Origin: Dorea sp. D27
GTDB lineage: Bacteria > Bacillota > Clostridia > Lachnospirales > Lachnospiraceae
Direction: 5' to 3'
Length of the DNA stretch: 64,000 bases
NCBI RefSeq assembly: GCF_001185345.1
Contig: NZ_KQ236744.1
Coordinates: 489,824-553,823 of the forward strand
Positions 60,423 through 64,000 of this stretch are shown here, one piece after another. The notes under the pieces are model-generated. The model was not told the DNA's origin. It did not search any database and saw only the letters and a program-made list of their open reading frames with translations. Position 1 is the first letter of the stretch, and each line of letters begins with the position of its first letter. A program made the position numbers and the translations under genes.

Positions 60423-60975
60423 CATCGTACTGGACGGTCACGGTTATATGGCCGTCCAATTTCTGTTTCAGTACATTTATCCCGGGCGCCCCTTTTATCG
60501 TCCCGTTATCGATAAGCTGATTCAGCATACCGCGGGACAGATTCAGCTTCTGGCGCAGCACGGCAGACACTTTGACGGGAAGCGGGTGCTCGCTCATCAG
60601 ATGCAGTTCTACGGATTCGCCGGGGGGAGGATTCTCCCCGGCTGCCGTGAACGCAGGCGTACAGGGGATGGCACCATTCTGCCGGAGGAGCCCCATGTTC
60701 AAAGCATGCTGTGCGGCCAGCTTCCAGTCATTGTTGTGATAACGTTCCAGGAGGTCAGAATCTATGCCGGCGGAACTAATGCGGGAGCAGATGGGCAGGT
60801 TCCACGTCGCGTCACAGTGCGGGCATCTGTAGATGAGCCATATGTCAAGATGCTTCCGCTGCGCATTCACACGGAACTGACCGGAGCACCTATATTCTCT
60901 TTTTGTGCCGCAGCTTTTGCAGTGTCTGAGTACGGCAGGCAGTTCACATTGGATATACCACACGATTCTCTTCAA
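60409..60975 (-). CDS. DUF1062-domain protein with zinc ribbon
   Basis: This protein of about 188 residues matches my memory of the DUF1062 family. The N-terminal third has two CxxC pairs (CKSC, then CPHC about 31 residues later), forming a zinc ribbon. A helical middle follows, and the C-terminus (LSRGMLNQLIDNGTIKG ... GHITVTVQYD) looks like an S4-type RNA-binding fold. The best ribosome site (AAAGGA) points to a TTG start at 60975; a longer ATG form from 61014 is possible. Function unknown. It is convergent with the response regulator. Confidence 0.75.
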   Translation of the reverse strand: MKRIVWYIQCELPAVLRHCKSCGTKREYRCSGQFRVNAQRKHLDIWLIYRCPHCDATWNLPICSRISSAGIDSDLLERYHNNDWKLAAQHALNMGLLRQNGAIPCTPAFTAAGENPPPGESVELHLMSEHPLPVKVSAVLRQKLNLSRGMLNQLIDNGTIKGAPGINVLKQKLDGHITVTVQYDATGL

Positions 60976-61618
60976 TTTACACAGTCCTTTCGTTCTGTAA
61001 AATTGTAGCATCACGGTCTGGTATGTCCAACCGAATACACGTTTTATAAAGGAACTTGAGACACGGAAAGATTAGGCAATGGAGGATGCCTAATCGGAAA
61101 GCGTACAATCATTACCAGCAGTTTTCATAACAGTATCTTTTAATAGGAGTTTAAGTAAAGTGGGACGCCGCTGGGGAGGCAGGGGGCATATGCTCCGATG
61201 CGTCCGGGAACTGCGACTATCACACAGATTCTTAAGCCCGTGGAATGTTCGCCGATAGCGGCTCACACCCCACGGGCCAAGGAATCTGGTGAGGATTCTC
61301 CGTCCCTCCCGCTTATACCTGCGCATCTGCCCCCTGCCTCACCAGCGGCTATCTACTTTACTGGCACGGGCGGGGGTGGCTGTGTGACGTAACTGGCTGA
61401 TGGAAGCGCTTTGGCTGTGTCAGCATAGTGATAAAAGGCTAAGCAAGCTAAACACTTTTCCGAAAAGAAATCCTAATATGAGAAGAGCCGGAATCAGATA
61501 TGTGGATGTTATTCGAGATAACATGCCCTGTCTGATTTCGGCTCTTCTTGCGGCAATGGCGAGTACGCATCGGAGCATCTGCCCCCCGGCTCCCCGCGCG
61601 CCGCCACTTTACTTAAAC
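60976..61618. other. Gene-free region with folded repeats
   Basis: No gene is supported in these 643 bases. Contents in order: a GATTAGGCA/TGCCTAATC hairpin (61070-61095), repeat copy B (61147-61547) and a half copy of its end (61567-61622). Short open frames in the repeat lack ribosome sites and also occur as non-homologous frames in copy A. Confidence 0.7.
61147..61547 (-). repeat. Structured intergenic repeat, copy B
   Basis: This is the inverted counterpart of copy A (7-376). The core at 61167-61349 has matching inverted ends GCCGCTGGGGAGGCAGGGGG and CCCCCTGCCTCACCAGCGGC and an inner CAGATTC...GAATCTG stem with CCCGTGG/CCACGGG. Further right a two-tier hairpin pairs GAAGAGCCGGAATCAG (61482-61497) with CTGATTTCGGCTCTTC (61532-61547) around ATGTTAT/ATAACAT. 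The two copies are over 90 percent identical across about 245 bases by eye. Confidence 0.85.
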
Positions 61619-61622
61619 TTAC
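61567..61622 (-). repeat. Half copy of the structured repeat end
   Basis: GCATCGGAGCATCTGCCCCC ... CGCCGCCACTTTACTTAAAC is the reverse complement of the start of copy B (61148-61205), with some substitutions. Together they form inverted termini around about 475 bases. It ends at the CD3324-family gene's stop. Confidence 0.75.
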
Positions 61623-61891
61623 ATTTTTTTCTCTTGTCCGATAATCCGCTGGATACTCTTCAGTGACAAGTAATATTTTGATGACAGATCCTTCATGCTT
61701 TCACCGGTCAGGTAATCCGAATAGATTCGGGCATTCCGGCTCCTGAGCTCGTCCCGTGTGTCCGTCCCCTCTCCCCAGTTCTTTCTATGCTCTTCCGTCT
61801 TAGGGATGTACAGGATTGTGCCATCGACATATTCTTGTACCTTTTCAAGTAATTCTGGCGGCAGTATCTGGTCAGCTTTTCTATAGCGCAT
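61619..61891 (-). CDS. CD3324-family small DNA-binding protein (Mor-like HTH)
   Basis: This 90-residue protein matches the CD3324 / Mor-activator-like family as I recall it: ADQILPPELLEKVQEYVDG, LYIPKTEEHRKNWGE, RDELRSRNARIYSDY, and a C-terminal HTH (TGESMKDLSSKYYLSLKSIQRII). It is probably a transcription regulator, targets unknown. AAGGAG lies six bases before the ATG. Upstream on the same strand are a 9-codon leader frame and an attenuator-like stem, suggesting expression is tied to translation or ribosome inhibition. The gene ends inside the half repeat. Confidence 0.85.
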   Translation of the reverse strand: MRYRKADQILPPELLEKVQEYVDGTILYIPKTEEHRKNWGEGTDTRDELRSRNARIYSDYLTGESMKDLSSKYYLSLKSIQRIIGQEKKM

Positions 61892-61923
61892 CTTGCTCTC
61901 CTTCGTCTCGTATTAACTGGAAA

Positions 61924-61977
61924 AGCAAAGGCTATCTCACATTGTTTGCGTATCAGGCAGCTGCGTCAGCCTTTGCT
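61924..61977 (-). promoter_or_regulatory. Attenuator-like hairpin of the CD3324-family gene
   Basis: Read on the minus strand, AGCAAAGGCT (61977-61968) pairs perfectly with AGCCTTTGCT (61933-61924), followed by TTTCC. The first arm begins inside the leader frame's TAG stop codon, so a ribosome on the leader would block the stem. The loop is long (34 bases), with a possible inner GCAGC/GCTGC pairing. Confidence 0.6.
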
Positions 61978-62005
61978 AAGCAGCGCGATGGATAGGATTA
62001 AGCAT
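61976..62005 (-). CDS. Nine-residue leader peptide
   Basis: The short frame MLNPIHRAA ends in TAG. It is preceded by a near-perfect ribosome site AAAGGAGGG (62016-62024 on the minus strand) ten bases upstream and by an extended -10 promoter. The site is stronger than needed for chance, and the frame ends exactly at the attenuator stem. This is the layout of leader peptides that sense ribosome stalling in resistance and ABC-F genes. The peptide's function would be regulatory only. Confidence 0.6.
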   Translation of the reverse strand: MLNPIHRAA

Positions 62006-62041
62006 AAGCGTACGTCCCTCCTTTATCTTTATATATCTTAT

Positions 62042-62050
62042 AGTATACCA
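62042..62050 (-). promoter_or_regulatory. Extended -10 promoter of the leader/CD3324 transcript
   Basis: On the minus strand TGGTATACT (62050-62042) is an extended -10 element about 18 bases upstream of the leader's ribosome site. The -35 region (GGCAAA-like) is weak. Confidence 0.55.
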
Positions 62051-62243
62051 TAACCGCGCCAGATTTGCCTTCTCATGTTTGTTTTATAAAGAAAAACGAG
62101 CATCATATAACTTCTTTATTGTTAAACAAAAACAAAATATAGAAAAATAAAACTTTTTTATAAAATATTGAACCTCGCCGGGAGTGTGCTCTGTAATAGA
62201 ATTAGACCAGACAGAGGAAATTAGTAAGAAAGGAGCGAGGACT

Positions 62244-63725
62244 TTGAATTTATTGGAAATGAAGGGAATCGAAAAGAGCTTTAACACTGTCAAGGTGCTG
62301 CACGGAGTAGATTTTATCTTGAGAAAAGGAACGGTCCACGCGCTGATGGGGGAAAATGGCGCAGGCAAGTCTACCTTGATGAAGGTCCTGGCGGGAATCC
62401 ATAAATGCGACGCGGGAACGGTCACGGTAAAGGAGAAGCAGGTTGACATCCAGTCGCCGAAACATTCTCAGGCACTCGGTATCGCCATGATCCACCAGGA
62501 ACTGTCTCCGGTTCCGGAGATGACCGTGGCGGAAAATATCTATCTGGGCAGGGAGCCGGGCGGGAGACTGTTCGTCGATTATGCCCGGATGTACCGGCAG
62601 ACGGAAGAACTGCTTGAAAGCATGAAGGTACATATAAGCCCGAAAGCGAAAGTAGGTGAGCTTAAGGTAGCAGACCAGCAGCTGGTTGAGATTGCAAAAG
62701 CGATATCCCTGAACGCGGAAATTATCATCATGGATGAACCGACATCAGCTATCACGGATAAGGAGGTCGACAACCTGTTTTCCATTATCCGTGATTTAAA
62801 GGAGCAGGGAAAAGGAATTATTTATATCTCGCACAAGATGGATGAGATATTTCAGATATCAGACGATATTACCGTACTGCGTGACGGCCAGTATGTAAAT
62901 ACGTGGAAGGCAGATGACATCGACAACAGCATATTGATAAAGAATATGGTCGGACGTGAGCTTACAGAGATATTTCCCAAATCGGAAGTTCCCATATCTG
63001 ACACGATACTGGAAGTCAAGAACTTTACCCTTGGCGATAAGTTCCAGGATATCAGCTTCCAGGTGAATCGGGGGGAGATCTACGGTATCGCGGGGCTCGT
63101 CGGGGCAGGAAGGACAGAGCTTATGCATGCGCTGTTCGGACTGGACAGACGGGACGGTGGAGAGGTCATATTTGACGGAAAGCCGCTGGATATCAGGAAG
63201 CCGAAGGACGCAATCCGCGAGGGGATAGCATATGTGACGGAGGACAGGAAACAGGAAGGGCTCGTCCTCGAGATGAGCGTTGGACAGAATATATCGCTTG
63301 CGTCAATGAAGGAACTGAGCCGGGGACTTTTCATCAATGAGAAAGAAGAGAGCAGCCTTGTAAAAGATGAGATAGAGCGGCTGCGCATCAGGCTGCACAG
63401 CCCGAGGCAGCTTGTAAAGTCACTGTCAGGAGGCAACCAGCAGAAGGTGGTCCTCTCTAAATGGATGATCAAGAATCCGAAGCTCCTTATACTGGATGAG
63501 CCTACGAGGGGCATAGACGTAGGGGCGAAGTCTGAGATATATAAGCTGATGTGTGAATATGCGGCGAAAGGGAATGCGATTATCATGATCTCTTCCGAGA
63601 TGCCGGAAGTCATGGGCATGGCAGACAGAATGCTTGTGCTGAGCAACGGAAAGGTCGGCGGGGAGCTGAAGCGAAGCGAGTTTGCACAGGAAAGCATTAT
63701 GAAGATGGCAGTATCACACATATAA
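62244..63725 (+). CDS. Sugar ABC transporter ATPase (RbsA type)
   Basis: This 493-residue tandem ATPase has an intact first Walker A GENGAGKST (36-44), MIHQELSP, IIMDEPTSAIT and YISHKMDE. The second domain has GLVGAGRTE, LSGGNQQKVVLSKWM and ILDEPTRGIDVG. The likely start is TTG at 62244, about nine bases after AAAGGAG; upstream in-frame codons lack a ribosome site. The permease gene follows 17 bases after the stop. The sensor system at 57032-60422 is the nearest regulator, now separated from it by the repeat and CD3324 gene. Confidence 0.92.
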   Translation: MNLLEMKGIEKSFNTVKVLHGVDFILRKGTVHALMGENGAGKSTLMKVLAGIHKCDAGTVTVKEKQVDIQSPKHSQALGIAMIHQELSPVPEMTVAENIYLGREPGGRLFVDYARMYRQTEELLESMKVHISPKAKVGELKVADQQLVEIAKAISLNAEIIIMDEPTSAITDKEVDNLFSIIRDLKEQGKGIIYISHKMDEIFQISDDITVLRDGQYVNTWKADDIDNSILIKNMVGRELTEIFPKSEVPISDTILEVKNFTLGDKFQDISFQVNRGEIYGIAGLVGAGRTELMHALFGLDRRDGGEVIFDGKPLDIRKPKDAIREGIAYVTEDRKQEGLVLEMSVGQNISLASMKELSRGLFINEKEESSLVKDEIERLRIRLHSPRQLVKSLSGGNQQKVVLSKWMIKNPKLLILDEPTRGIDVGAKSEIYKLMCEYAAKGNAIIMISSEMPEVMGMADRMLVLSNGKVGGELKRSEFAQESIMKMAVSHI

Positions 63726-63742
63726 GGGAGGAAGAGAGAACT

Positions 63743-64000
63743 ATGGGAAAGAGTAAGAGCAAACAATTCAACATAAAAGAATTTCTGGCAAAGTATGGTG
63801 TTATACTCGGCCTGGTCGTCATCATGATCTTCTTTACAGTAATGAAGGCCAGATTCCTGACGGTAACAAACATGCTCAACATGCTGCGCCAGGCATCGAT
63901 CAACGGTCTGCTGGCAATTGGGATGACTTTTGTCGTGCTGACCGGGGGGATTGACCTGTCAGTCGGCTCTGCGGTAGGGGCTGCCGGGATGTACTGTGCG
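63743..64000 (+). CDS. Sugar ABC transporter permease (RbsC type), cut by the window end
   Basis: The first 86 codons of a CUT2 permease are present: a lysine-rich cytoplasmic start, a first span (about 19-37), then ASINGLLAIGMTFVVLTGGI followed by DLSVGSAVG, the family's hallmark. GGGAGG lies upstream of the ATG. It continues beyond base 64000, where a binding-protein gene would be expected. Confidence 0.9.
   Translation, partial: MGKSKSKQFNIKEFLAKYGVILGLVVIMIFFTVMKARFLTVTNMLNMLRQASINGLLAIGMTFVVLTGGIDLSVGSAVGAAGMYCA

Larger units (their letters stand above)
61892..62243. other. Intergenic region: leader/attenuator on the left, importer upstream region on the right
   Basis: The left 150 bases form the minus-strand leader of the CD3324-family gene (promoter, short leader frame and hairpin, listed separately). 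The right part, about 62090-62243, is AT-rich and lies upstream of the fourth importer. A TTGAAC at 62168-62173 has no good -10 at the right distance. No gene beyond the leader frame is supported. Confidence 0.55.

Noticed and set aside
1-64000. CRISPR arrays, tRNA/rRNA genes, prophage or integrative element genes
   Set aside because: No regularly spaced repeats, no cloverleaf or rRNA signatures noticed, and no integrase, terminase or relaxase-like proteins.

Overview
The window looks like the chromosome of an anaerobic, low-to-medium GC Firmicute of the Lachnospiraceae / Clostridium cluster XIVa type. The basis is strong AGGAGG ribosome binding sites, RbsABC-type sugar importers with lipoprotein binding proteins, YesM/YesN-type two-component systems, a CD3324-family protein and long runs of polyol/ketose catabolic genes. 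Species cannot be fixed from sequence alone. I saw no rRNA, tRNA, CRISPR array, integrase or complete transposase.

Layout. (1) 1-380: a strongly folded intergenic repeat, present again in inverted orientation at about 61.15-61.55 kb. (2) 381-5932, minus strand: six-gene operon pfkB-type kinase / class II aldolase / DeoR regulator / rhaB / rhaD / SDR. It has no isomerase, so a ketose or polyol is the likely entry substrate. (3) 6350-9740: divergent sugar importer whose permease is fused to its binding protein. (4) 9937-15308: polyol dehydrogenases, split transketolase and RpiB/LacAB isomerase. (5) 15408-17080: AT-rich islet with a Xre repressor and an RCC1-like lipoprotein. (6) 17256-28177: response regulator, short histidine kinase and degenerate RbsA-like ATPase, then a complete RbsABC importer, a polyol dehydrogenase and a DhaK-DhaL kinase. 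(7) 28353-41987: flavodoxin-like protein, LysR regulator and an eleven-gene Dpp-type operon with three NicX/M29-like paralogues, an M20 peptidase, a nitrilase-fold amidohydrolase and an Asp/hydantoin racemase. (8) 42171-54314: a second regulator / kinase / degenerate-ATPase triad, then an RbsBAC importer, EryC-like TIM barrel, SIS isomerase, second DhaK-DhaL kinase and Gfo/Idh oxidoreductase. (9) 54406-56892: a large VWA protein. (10) 57032-60975: a third two-component system whose kinase has a real extracellular sensor domain, plus a DUF1062 protein. (11) 61.1-62.05 kb: the repeat element, and a CD3324-family gene preceded by a 9-codon leader peptide and attenuator-like hairpin. (12) 62244-end: ATPase and cut-off permease of a fourth sugar importer.

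How it works together: at least four RbsABC-type importers bring in sugars or sugar alcohols. Zn-MDR and SDR dehydrogenases oxidise polyols to ketoses. RhaB-, PfkB- and DhaKL-type kinases phosphorylate ketoses. Aldolases, SIS/RpiB/TIM-barrel isomerases and transketolase feed glycolysis and the pentose phosphate pathway.

The best candidate for an undescribed system is the triad seen twice (17256-21343 and 42171-46227): a YesN-like regulator, a YesM-like kinase with almost no extracellular part, and an RbsA-length protein with damaged ATPase motifs, each directly upstream of an intact sugar importer. I infer that the degenerate ATPase couples the importer's state to the kinase. Second-rank signals are the permease/binding-protein fusion with a topology paradox, the three NicX-like paralogues in a presumed anaerobe, and the leader-peptide attenuator before the CD3324 gene.
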